Made by a program: the position numbers and the translations under genes | Assembly: GCF_014349105.1 (NCBI RefSeq) | Contig: NZ_JACSJI010000004.1 | Span: 124,001 to 188,000 of the forward strand | Reading direction: 5' to 3' | Source of the DNA: Caulobacter sp. 17J80-11 | GTDB taxonomy: Bacteria > Pseudomonadota > Alphaproteobacteria > Caulobacterales > Caulobacteraceae | Length of the DNA stretch: 64,000 nucleotides | Notes under the pieces: generated by a model | What the model saw: only the letters and a program-made list of their open reading frames with translations | What the model was told of the DNA's origin: nothing | Databases searched by the model: none | Shown: one piece after another, positions 51,385 to 58,137 of the stretch | Position numbering within the stretch: position 1 is the first letter of the stretch | How the letters are laid out: the number at the start of each line of letters is the position of its first letter

Positions 51385-52158
51385 CTACTTCACCGCGGCC
51401 GTCGCCTCGACGATGTGGTCGAACACCGGCTGGCAGAGCCACGGCTTCGGATCGCAGCGGACCTGTCCGGAGACCACCACCGCGACCTCCGCGTAGGGCC
51501 GCTCGGCCGACCGCGCGGGCAGGCGCGCGACGATCCGGCGCCAGGCGGCCTCGGCCTCGCCGCCCGGCGCGACCTCGTAGCTGGTCGACACCGAGCCGCC
51601 CTCGCAGCGCGCCCACAGGCGCCGCTCGTCGGCCCGGTCGAAGCTGAAGGTCACCGGTTGTTCGGGCACGGGCGCGCCCTGGTGGCGCGAGGTCAGCGCC
51701 GCGCAGGCCGGCGGCGGCCCGATCGGGATCGGCGCGATCAACGGCGGCGGGGCGGTCGTGGCCAGCTTGTCGACCGCCAGCAGGCAGCGGGTCTCGCCCG
51801 GCTCGCATCGCATCCGCCCGGAGACCCGCACCTCGACGTCCACGAACCGCAGACCGCCCGCCCACTCGTCGCCGAGCGGCAGGCGCTTGTGGATCGGCTC
51901 CCAGGCGAAGTCGGCCGGGCTGTCATGCTCGATCCGGAAGGGCAAGGTGCGGCCGCAGACCGCGTCCGAGTTCAGCAGGCTCGCGTCGTACTCGTTCAAT
52001 TGCCGATGCGCGCTGATGGTCGCCGGCAGGTCGGTCACGACCGTCCCGTCGGGACCGTCCAGGAGCGGGCGGCAAGCCTCCTCCGCCCGCGCGGTCCCGG
52101 CCAGGGCCAGGGCGGCGAGGGCCAGCGTCACGGTCGAAAGCCGTCCTCTCACGCGCAT
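51385..52158 (-). CDS. Secreted protein with two copies of a Cys-containing domain
   Basis: The 257-residue product has a signal peptide (MRVRGRLSTVTLALAALALA, cleavage near ARA). The mature chain contains two related halves, each with a Trp-Arg/Lys helix (FAWEPIHKRLPLG and AWRRIVARLPARS) and a strand ending in the same motif (VRVSGRMRCEPGETRC and VVVSGQVRCDPKPWLC). A single-domain relative is at 60431, with PDGTAVSDLAVHLS close to PDGTVVTDLPATIS here. Function unknown; probably periplasmic. Confidence 0.75.
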   Translation of the reverse strand: MRVRGRLSTVTLALAALALAGTARAEEACRPLLDGPDGTVVTDLPATISAHRQLNEYDASLLNSDAVCGRTLPFRIEHDSPADFAWEPIHKRLPLGDEWAGGLRFVDVEVRVSGRMRCEPGETRCLLAVDKLATTAPPPLIAPIPIGPPPACAALTSRHQGAPVPEQPVTFSFDRADERRLWARCEGGSVSTSYEVAPGGEAEAAWRRIVARLPARSAERPYAEVAVVVSGQVRCDPKPWLCQPVFDHIVEATAAVK

Positions 52159-52191
52159 GTCCGCCCCCGTTCGTGGATCCAAGCCATACCA

Positions 52192-52220
52192 CCCCTTCTC
52201 CCCTTGCGGGAGAAGGGGGC
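52192..52220. repeat. R5-type single hairpin
   Basis: CCCTTCTCCCC and GGGAGAAGGG around TTGC, upstream of the gene at 51385. Confidence 0.55.
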
Positions 52221-52289
52221 CGGTGTTGCCGGCCGGCAGCCGGACCGCCGCGATCACTGCGGCGCAATTTCAGCCCGGCCAGGCCGCAT

Positions 52290-52318
52290 GAATGTCCGCT
52301 TTCGACCCAAAGCGGACA
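52290..52318. repeat. Palindrome P, copy 2
   Basis: ATGTCCGCTTT and AAAGCGGACAT around CGACCC, in the divergent gap between 52158 and 52365. Confidence 0.85.
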
Positions 52319-52364
52319 TCCACCCGACGGCAACGTCACGCAGGCCGAACTCGTTTTCGCGCTT

Positions 52365-52917
52365 ATGGCTCTCGGCCGGCACGCGAACACCCATGGCGCT
52401 GAGCGCGGGCTGACCCGCTTGGAAGGGTTCAGTGACGCGGTTTTTGCGATCGCGCTGACCCTGCTGATCGTCGAGATCAAGGTCCCCGGGTCTCCCGAAG
52501 GGCCGCGTGGCTACACAGATTTGGCTGAGGCCATGGCGGAGCAGTGGCGAGAGCATCTAGCCCTGCTCCTCTGCTACCTCCTTCCACCTGGGCACGAACT
52601 TCGAGGCCGTGGCCGCCGTGACCCTGGTCGGCGGGCTCGCCCTGACCGCCTGCACGTGGATGGCCAAATGGTTCTATGCGCTCTCAGGTCGGCGGGCGAT
52701 GGACGAGAGGCTCGCGGCGGACTTCCTGCGGCAGATGACGCGCCGCTACAGTTTTGCGACGCTCATCCAGATCGCTGCAGTCCCGATCGCACTCTGGTCG
52801 CCGCCGGCCGGCGTGGCCATCGCGCTGCTCTGCGTGGCTTTCTTCCTGCTGCCGCAGCCCAAGCCCCGCTACAATCCGGGAGAGGAGCCGAGCGCGACGG
52901 AGCGATCGAGCGAGTAG
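52365..52917 (+). pseudogene. Degraded TMEM175/DUF1211 family channel gene
   Basis: From ATG 52365 the frame encodes GLTRLEGFSDAVFAIALTLL and IVEIKVP, the hallmark first helix of TMEM175-type potassium channels (RxxxFSD). It then runs to LALLLCYLLP. There the frame is lost. The continuation NFEAVAAVTLVGGLALTACT, WMAKWFYAL and the rest up to 52917 is in the next frame. The helix-rich middle (normally SFLxxxxYW and FLPFPT-like parts) is missing, so this is an internal deletion plus frameshift rather than a single error. Only remnants remain. Confidence 0.75.
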
Positions 52918-53033
52918 TTGCGACCCGACCGCCGTCGAACGTCATCCGATACCGGCACCGTAATCCTACGGAAGTGGAGGCCTGAACGGTAGGCTATGGC
53001 TGCCCGCCGTCGAATAACGATCAGGCGTTCGTA

Positions 53034-53411
53034 GTGGATAACAGTACAGCGTACCGCGAGCAGGCCGAGCGGAACCGGCGGCTCGCAAAGCGAGCCGCCG
53101 GTCCGGAGGAACGCGAAGCTTTTCTGAAGATTTCCGAAGCGTGGCGGAGCGTCGCGGCCGTCGCCGCCGAACTTGAGGTGCAATCCGACCTGACAGTGCG
53201 GCCTTCGCTGGACATCTGGCGGTCGCGGGAACCTCGCCTGCGCTCCAGCGAGCGCTTCCTTCTCCTGTTTGAAGCTGCGCGGCTTGCATCTGCACAGGCT
53301 GGATCGGAGGTGGAACGGACAGCCTGGGAACAGATCAAGGAGGGCTGCCGCGTGCTCTTCGGAGAAGCTGAAAAACGGGAAGACTCCGAGCTCTGCCCGC
53401 CTCAGAACTGA
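53034..53411 (+). CDS. Small helical hypothetical protein
   Basis: The 125-residue product starts at GTG. Its first half, AYREQAERNRRLAKRAAGPE followed by REAFLKISEAWRSVAAVAAE, is a pattern common to short unannotated alphaproteobacterial proteins with one helical hairpin. The C-terminal half is helical and acidic. No function known. Its last ten bases overlap the end of the LuxR-type gene on the other strand. Confidence 0.65.
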   Translation: MDNSTAYREQAERNRRLAKRAAGPEEREAFLKISEAWRSVAAVAAELEVQSDLTVRPSLDIWRSREPRLRSSERFLLLFEAARLASAQAGSEVERTAWEQIKEGCRVLFGEAEKREDSELCPPQN

Positions 53412-54136
53412 ACGAGGCCAAGCAGGAAGGCTTCAATTACGGCCTGAACTCTCGTCTTTACGCTGAGCCGAGCGCAGGCCTCCGCTAGGTGCTGGTCGAC
53501 CGTTCGCGCGGAGATGCCGAGGACATCGCCGATCTCGGCCGAGCTCTTGCCGTCGCGCGCCCACTTGATGCATTCGATCTGGCGCGCCGACAGCTTCGTC
53601 GTCGGCGGCTTGCCGCCTCGGGCCAGCTTCAGCCCGATCAAACCGTAGTGGACGGAAAGGAGGTGCACCGCCGCCCTCGCGCCCGGGTCCTCAACCGTGA
53701 CATGGCTGCTGGCCAACGATACGGCGAGCGATGGTCCGTCGGGGCGAGAGACGGTGACAATGTGGCCGTCGTTGTAGGAGAACTCACCGAGTTCATTCAG
53801 GACTTGACGCTCGCCTGGAGTCAGCGATCGCTGCTTGACGTCACGCCACAGCGTGGGGGCCGAATTGGCCGAGCCGACGATCGGGCAATAAGCGGCGTGG
53901 CCTTGCTCGACATAGTGGACAATCGCAGGATTCCGAGTGTCGCCGAACAGGGGGGCGACCTCGCGCTGTCCGTCGCGCCTACTGAGTAGCAGGCCCACGA
54001 CCACGTCGAAGCCGAAGGATCGCAGCTCGGAGCCGATGGTTCGCTCAAGTTCAGGCAGGGAGATCGCGTGTTCCGCAGTGGCGACCGCATCGTAGGCGCG
54101 CCGCAGCGTGGTGGCGTCGACAAGGCCGTCAGACAT
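53402..54136 (-). CDS. LuxR-type regulator (solo) with altered ligand-binding residues
   Basis: The 244-residue protein has an N-terminal autoinducer-binding-type domain and a C-terminal LuxR helix-turn-helix (residues about 180-244, KLSARQIECIKWARDGKSSA and EIGDVLGISARTVDQHLAEA). In the ligand domain the segment HYVEQGHAAYCPIVGSANSA aligns with the Y-x8-DP region of AHL receptors. The usual Asp is Cys and the upstream Trp is absent. No luxI gene is in the window. It is therefore a solo that may bind a different ligand or none. Confidence 0.88.
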   Translation of the reverse strand: MSDGLVDATTLRRAYDAVATAEHAISLPELERTIGSELRSFGFDVVVGLLLSRRDGQREVAPLFGDTRNPAIVHYVEQGHAAYCPIVGSANSAPTLWRDVKQRSLTPGERQVLNELGEFSYNDGHIVTVSRPDGPSLAVSLASSHVTVEDPGARAAVHLLSVHYGLIGLKLARGGKPPTTKLSARQIECIKWARDGKSSAEIGDVLGISARTVDQHLAEACARLSVKTRVQAVIEAFLLGLVQF

Positions 54137-54273
54137 CTGTTCAGAAGCGCTTCTCGGCCCGAGTCCGGTTCGTGGCCGGCCGGCAGTACCTAATCGCTAG
54201 CAGCCTGTCTCCGCGGCAACTCGTAGCGTGGTGCGCATTCCACCCAAGATGTTTTGGCGCGGCGGGCTGGGTG

Positions 54274-54326
54274 ATGTCCGCTCACCACCCAAAGCGGACG
54301 TCCGCTTTCGACCCAAAGCGGACATT
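54274..54326. repeat. Palindrome P, double copy 3a/3b
   Basis: The first unit is TGTCCGCTCACCACCCAAAG followed by CGGAC; the second starts inside the same GTCCGC and reads TTTCGACCCAAAGCGGAC. The pair shares one arm. It ends exactly at the stop of the gene at 54326. Confidence 0.85.
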
Positions 54327-54757
54327 TAACTCGCTCTCTGCTGCTCGTATCCGGCGAGGAGAGCCCAGAGCTGTTCGCGCCGTTCACCAGGCAGCTCGGC
54401 CGCATTTCGGACCGCGTAGTATTCCACTTCGCTGGCGATACGTTCGCGGCGGAGAACGCGCTGAACGGCCTTGGAAAACCTCGCGCGGACTTCGGTGAGG
54501 CTTGGCAGGCCATTCTCAAGCAACAGGCGGTCGGTTGCCGCGACCTGCTCGTCCGGCCACGTCGTTGTTAGCTCGACAAGGTCGTTGATCGCCATGGACA
54601 GACCTTTGCGGGCCTTGGCTGGCGAATTGACGGCAAGGCGATCCAAGGCGGCCACGGGATCGGTCTCGGGGGACATCAGGCTTGGCGGCAGCGCCTGCCG
54701 AGCGACGTGGCCCAGCCAGGATCGCAGTCGTTCGTACTCGTGAGCTTCTACCTGCAT
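54326..54757 (-). CDS. Hypothetical helical protein
   Basis: The 143-residue product begins MQVEAHEYERLRSWLGHVAR and is predicted all-helical and soluble, with charged segments (EVRARFSKAVQRVLRRERIA, VEYYAVRNAAELPGERREQL). The arrangement fits the small family of proteins that start 'S..Y..L..W' and end 'L...A..YE'. No function can be named. Base composition is lower in GC than the window average. Confidence 0.62.
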   Translation of the reverse strand: MQVEAHEYERLRSWLGHVARQALPPSLMSPETDPVAALDRLAVNSPAKARKGLSMAINDLVELTTTWPDEQVAATDRLLLENGLPSLTEVRARFSKAVQRVLRRERIASEVEYYAVRNAAELPGERREQLWALLAGYEQQRAS

Positions 54758-54803
54758 CGGGGCGTTACGCTCTCAGAACCGCTACGCCGGTGCAACGCCC
54801 CAC

Positions 54804-54833
54804 AATGTCCGCTTTCGACCCAAAGCGGACATT
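54804..54833. repeat. Palindrome P, copy 4
   Basis: AATGTCCGCTTT and AAAGCGGACATT around CGACCC: a perfect 12-bp stem. It lies between divergent genes. Confidence 0.88.
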
Positions 54834-54913
54834 TCGCGCTTGGGGATTGTCGTGCCTCAGCGGAGTTGTCACGCTCGCCTTGGGCGACCCCGCGGGCATG
54901 AGATCACGAGCGC

Positions 54914-55147
54914 ATGGCAGACTGGATTGGCTCCCCGCCGCGACAGCTGGACGAACTGACCGCTTTCGACGCGATGCGCGCCTTCCTTGAGGCGTATTGG
55001 GAGCGCGGCGGCAAGAGGTCCGAAGACCTCGCCATTTTGCTCAGCAGCCTCGGTCGCGACGTATGGGCCAACGAAATGCCTGGCGACCCCGCGATGTGGA
55101 GCGATTGGCGGGAAGCGGTCGATAGCGTCGCCAGTAAGCCTAAGTGA
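54914..55147 (+). CDS. Small acidic protein, immunity-like pattern
   Basis: The 77-residue product reads LDELTAFDAMRAFLEAYWER, then DLAILLSSLG, then GDPAMWSDWREAVDSV. This 'AFxAMxxFLExYxxR ... DPAxWxDW' pattern is common in small bacterial proteins that I have seen next to toxin genes, but no toxin gene is present here. The palindrome P copy 5 begins at its stop codon. Confidence 0.6.
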   Translation: MADWIGSPPRQLDELTAFDAMRAFLEAYWERGGKRSEDLAILLSSLGRDVWANEMPGDPAMWSDWREAVDSVASKPK

Positions 55148-55176
55148 ATGTCCGCTTTCGACCCATAGCGGACATT
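55147..55176. repeat. Palindrome P, copy 5
   Basis: AATGTCCGCTTT / AGCGGACATT with one mismatch (CCATAG), starting at the stop of 54914 and ending five bases before the stop of 55182. Confidence 0.82.
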
Positions 55177-55181
55177 TTCGA

Positions 55182-55424
55182 TCACGGGATTTCCTCGGGC
55201 GCGGGTGGCCTCACAGCCTTCACGAAACGCGCGCCGCTCGCCTTAAAAGCACGATAGTTTTCGCGAGCCTCCTGCAACGAGACTTCGTTCGCCCCGCCGC
55301 TGAAGCTCGGATCTTCGAATTGAACGAGATCATCTTCCCAAAAGCACACTGGGCAGACCTCGTAGCTGTCGCGCTTGGCGCTGACGTAGGTCCGCTGACC
55401 GCAACAAGGGCATGGGTATTTCAT
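55182..55424 (-). CDS. CPCC-family cysteine-rich protein
   Basis: The 80-residue product begins MKYPCPCCGQRTYV and continues YEVCPVCFWEDDLVQFEDPS, GGANEVSLQEARENYRAF. These are the conserved features of the CPCC cysteine-rich family, with four Cys forming a likely zinc site. Members occur in many bacteria, often near toxin-immunity clusters; their role is not established. Start is set at ATG 55424, where the family begins. Confidence 0.85.
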   Translation of the reverse strand: MKYPCPCCGQRTYVSAKRDSYEVCPVCFWEDDLVQFEDPSFSGGANEVSLQEARENYRAFKASGARFVKAVRPPAPEEIP

Positions 55425-55460
55425 CGCGGTAGCTTTGCTGAACCAACGGCCTCGCGGCAA

Positions 55461-55489
55461 TCGTCCGCTTTCGACCCATAGCGGACATT
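55461..55489. repeat. Palindrome P, copy 6
   Basis: TCGTCCGCTTTCGACCCATA followed by GCGGACATT; left outer arm changed. It lies between divergent small genes. Confidence 0.78.
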
Positions 55490-55534
55490 TCGTGCTGGGC
55501 CTAAGCGCGGCCTCTGTCGGGTTCGAGGGGCGGC

Positions 55535-55696
55535 ATGGAAACGATCACCATCGACCTCGAACGGCGGGACTACTGCCAGTTGCCGTCGTACCTTGCGGGT
55601 AAGCTCAGCGTCCGCTGGCCGCTCCTGAGCGCCGAGCAGGAAGGTGTCGTGACACACCACCTCGTCGCCGGCCAGGAAGCCTGGATCGCGTTCTGA
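55535..55696 (+). CDS. Very small protein (53 residues)
   Basis: METITIDLERRDYCQLPSYL opens a 53-residue frame that ends HHLVAGQEAWIAF. The start follows GAGGGGCGGC, a good ribosome-binding site, and the frame is bounded on both sides by palindrome P copies 6 and 7, as other small genes here are. The coding call is moderate; the function is unknown. Confidence 0.5.
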   Translation: METITIDLERRDYCQLPSYLAGKLSVRWPLLSAEQEGVVTHHLVAGQEAWIAF

Positions 55697-55706
55697 GTTC
55701 GCGGTG

Positions 55707-55735
55707 AGTGTCCGCTTTCGACCCAAAGCGGACAC
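55707..55735. repeat. Palindrome P, copy 7
   Basis: GTGTCCGCTTT and AAAGCGGACAC: the outermost pair is changed on both arms (compensated), 10 bp after the stop at 55696. Confidence 0.85.
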
Positions 55736-55771
55736 ATAGAGCCCGCGCCTCCGAGCGAAAGATGACGTTCG

Positions 55772-56257
55772 TTATCGCCGGCTCCCCATGGGCATCTCCG
55801 ATTGGAGCTTCGCCGGGATAGCTTCGAGGTCATATTCGAGTGGCAGTGGAGCTAGCTTTTCCGCAAGCGAGAGGAAATGCCGGTCCTCCTCAGGAAATCT
55901 CCCGGCCGCGAATTCGCAAAATCCGTACAGATAGGAGCGTGTGTATCTCTCCGTTGGCCCGTCGCTTCTCGTCGATCTCCTAAGGGCTTGCTCGACGGAG
56001 CAGGTCGCAGCGCGTTTCAAAGTGTCTACGTCGTAGAGCCAATAGCTCGCCTGCATCGCAATGACGTTTGCGCGTAAAGGCACTGCTGTCGACGGCGCTC
56101 GGCAACCGTGGATTCGGCCCAGTTTCCGGAGTGAGCGCATCGCTTCCTTGTAGCGCGCTCGCCCAACGTGATCCTGCGCACGAACCAACAGTGGAGCGCC
56201 GACGAGGGCTCTGAAAAATCCAACCAGAAGATTGATCGTTCTATTTCCCAATATCAC
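55772..56257 (-). CDS. Hypothetical protein of lower GC content
   Basis: The 161-residue product starts at GTG with an N-terminal hydrophobic segment (ILGNRTINLLVGFFRALVGA), then a soluble helical part (YKEAMRSLRKLGRIHG, SYLYGFCEFAAGRFPEEDRH). Codon use is less GC-biased than in the surroundings, which suggests recent transfer. No family recognised. Confidence 0.6.
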   Translation of the reverse strand: MILGNRTINLLVGFFRALVGAPLLVRAQDHVGRARYKEAMRSLRKLGRIHGCRAPSTAVPLRANVIAMQASYWLYDVDTLKRAATCSVEQALRRSTRSDGPTERYTRSYLYGFCEFAAGRFPEEDRHFLSLAEKLAPLPLEYDLEAIPAKLQSEMPMGSRR

Positions 56258-56326
56258 GCGAACTCGACGAGGTCCGTTGTTGGCGTTTCGCGTGGCTGCC
56301 CAAACTGCCTTGACGGTATCGGTCTC

Positions 56327-56356
56327 GATGTCCGCTCACCACCCAAAGCGGACATT
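56327..56356. repeat. Palindrome P, copy 8 (variant loop)
   Basis: GATGTCCGCTCACCACCCAA followed by AGCGGACATT; it shares the CTCACCACCC variant with copy 3a. The surrounding gap 56258-56536 holds only a possible coding remnant. Confidence 0.8.
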
Positions 56357-56536
56357 TCCAGCGCGGCGGTCGGGGCGGGCGCCGTGGTTGAAAAGGGCGC
56401 TGACGCCGCCGCGCGGGCGATCAGATCCGTCCAGACGACCAGGAAGCCGCTCGCCAGAACGCCGAAGGCGAAGGCCTAGGTCGTCATGTCCCGCTCCGGC
56501 GAGGGACAGGGGAAGAGCGGCGGCGTTCGGAGGAGA

Positions 56537-56613
56537 TGGTGTGCCCCCTGGGACTCGAACCCAGGACCCTCTGATTAAAAGTCAGATGCTCTAACCGGCT
56601 GAGCTAGGGGCAC
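56537..56613 (-). tRNA. tRNA-Lys (anticodon TTT)
   Basis: On the minus strand it reads GTGCCCCTAGCTCAGCCGGT, the anticodon loop CTTTTAA with TTT, the T-arm CTGGGTTCGAGTCCCAG and an encoded CCA. All four arms pair, and the acceptor GTGCCCC pairs with GGGGCAC. Confidence 0.97.
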
Positions 56614-56736
56614 TCAACAAAATCAAAGACTTGCCGGCGATTCTGGGGCCGGGGCGTCCCGTCTTGCGAAGGTGCGCGTTTCTGTCGGATGCGCCGGGGA
56701 CTGTCAAGGGCGGGGGAGGGTTCCCGAACCGCCGGA

Positions 56737-57849
56737 TCAGGCCAGCGCGCGCTCGAGCGCCGAGGGGCCCTGCGGGTCGGGCTGCGGGCCGGGCGGAGCG
56801 GCCAGGTCGGGGATCGGGAAGGTGACGGTGGCGATCGCGCCGCGCTCCGCGTTGCGGCGCTCGAAGCGGCCGTCCATCTGGGCGGCCAGGCTGCGCACGA
56901 TCCGGGTGCCGAGCCCGGTGCCGCGCACCGTGTCGTCCAGCCCCACGCCGTCGTCGGCCACGGTCAGCACGTAGTCGCCGCCGCGCCGCGTGAAGGCGAC
57001 GGCGACCGTGCCCAGGCCGTCGGGGAAGGCGTACTTGGCGCTGTTGGTGACCAGCTCGTTGACGATCAGCCCCAGCGAGCTGGCCGTCTCCAGCGGCAGG
57101 GGGACGCTGAGCGCCTCCACCGTCAGGTGCACGGAGGCCGCGCCCAGCTGGCCGGTCTCCAGGTCGCTGCCCAGCTCGGTCAGGAAGTCGCGGGCGTCGA
57201 CCACCACCTGGCTGGGGCCGGCCTGGTTGAGCCGCGAGTGCACCCGGCCCAGCACCCGCACCCGGGTGGCGGCGGCGTGCAGGGCGGAGGCCGCCTCGGG
57301 GTTGGCCTTGCTCTGCAGGGTGAGCACGCCGGCCAGGGCGCCCAGGTCGTTGCGGATGCGGTGCGACAGCTCGACCAGCAGCATGCGCTTCTGTTCTTCG
57401 GACTGTTCCAGCGCGGAGATGGTCTCGTTCAGCCGGGCCTCGCGCTCGATGGTCTCGGCCACCGCCTCCTGCAGGGCCTCCAGCGTGATCGCGCAGGTCA
57501 GGCCGATCAGGAAGAACAGGGTGAGCGGCAGCACCCCTTCCGGAGTGATCTCGAAACGTCCGACCGGCGGCATGAACCAGATCGAGGCCAGCCCGCTGAG
57601 CACGGCGGCGAACACGCCGGCGCCGCGGTTGAACACCGCGCCGGACGCGATGATGACCGGGAAGAACAGCAGGAAGGGAACGCCCGCCAGGTACTCGCCC
57701 AGGCTCTGCCGAATCGCGGCGGTCAGGCCGACCAGCGCGGCGGTGGCCAGGTAGCGCGACCACACGGGAAGGGTGCGGAACACGCGCAGCCGGCGGAAGC
57801 CGCGCACCAGGCGGGACGGGGAGGTCGGACTGCCGGCGGTCGCCTTCAT
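56737..57849 (-). CDS. HisKA_2 sensor histidine kinase with DUF4118-like membrane domain
   Basis: The 370-residue protein has about four hydrophobic segments (residues 32-122, including VPFLLFFPVIIASGAVF). The kinase core has His163 in VELSHRIRNDLGALAG and the ATP site NELVTNSAKYAFP with DDGVGLD. A short helical linker (REARLNETISALEQSEEQKR) joins the two parts. It is a paralogue of the kinase at 31547. It is divergent from the hybrid kinase at 58138, with a 288-bp gap that shows no further gene. No partner regulator. Confidence 0.9.
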   Translation of the reverse strand: MKATAGSPTSPSRLVRGFRRLRVFRTLPVWSRYLATAALVGLTAAIRQSLGEYLAGVPFLLFFPVIIASGAVFNRGAGVFAAVLSGLASIWFMPPVGRFEITPEGVLPLTLFFLIGLTCAITLEALQEAVAETIEREARLNETISALEQSEEQKRMLLVELSHRIRNDLGALAGVLTLQSKANPEAASALHAAATRVRVLGRVHSRLNQAGPSQVVVDARDFLTELGSDLETGQLGAASVHLTVEALSVPLPLETASSLGLIVNELVTNSAKYAFPDGLGTVAVAFTRRGGDYVLTVADDGVGLDDTVRGTGLGTRIVRSLAAQMDGRFERRNAERGAIATVTFPIPDLAAPPGPQPDPQGPSALERALA

Positions 57850-58137
57850 GGCCTGCGCGCCTTCGTCCCGGGCGTCGGGCGAACCGCTCGCCGGGCGCGG
57901 CGGGACGCGGGGAGGCGAAGGGCGGCGGCCGGTCGGGGGCGCAGGACGCGGGAGGACTGCATGGGCGGAAAAGGCGTGCTGGCGGCGTCCAGGCCCCAAC
58001 GCCTGAAGACCAGCTTCGATCCTTTCCACCTAGGGGATTTTCCCGCCCGGACGGGGCGGGCGCAGGTCGCCGCGCTCTTAACCCTGACTTAGCGCGTGCG
58101 GGCGCACGCTCACCCGGTGATTTAGGGACCAACGCCG

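Noticed and set aside
56357-56479. Possible coding remnant ending RKPLARTPKAKA
   Set aside because: There is no start codon with a ribosome-binding site, the left side is cut by palindrome copy 8, and the length is only about 40 residues; not enough to call a gene.
41779-56613. Genomic island bounded by the two tRNA genes
   Set aside because: No integrase and no duplicated tRNA end were found, and the enclosed genes up to 51 kb look like ordinary core sequence.
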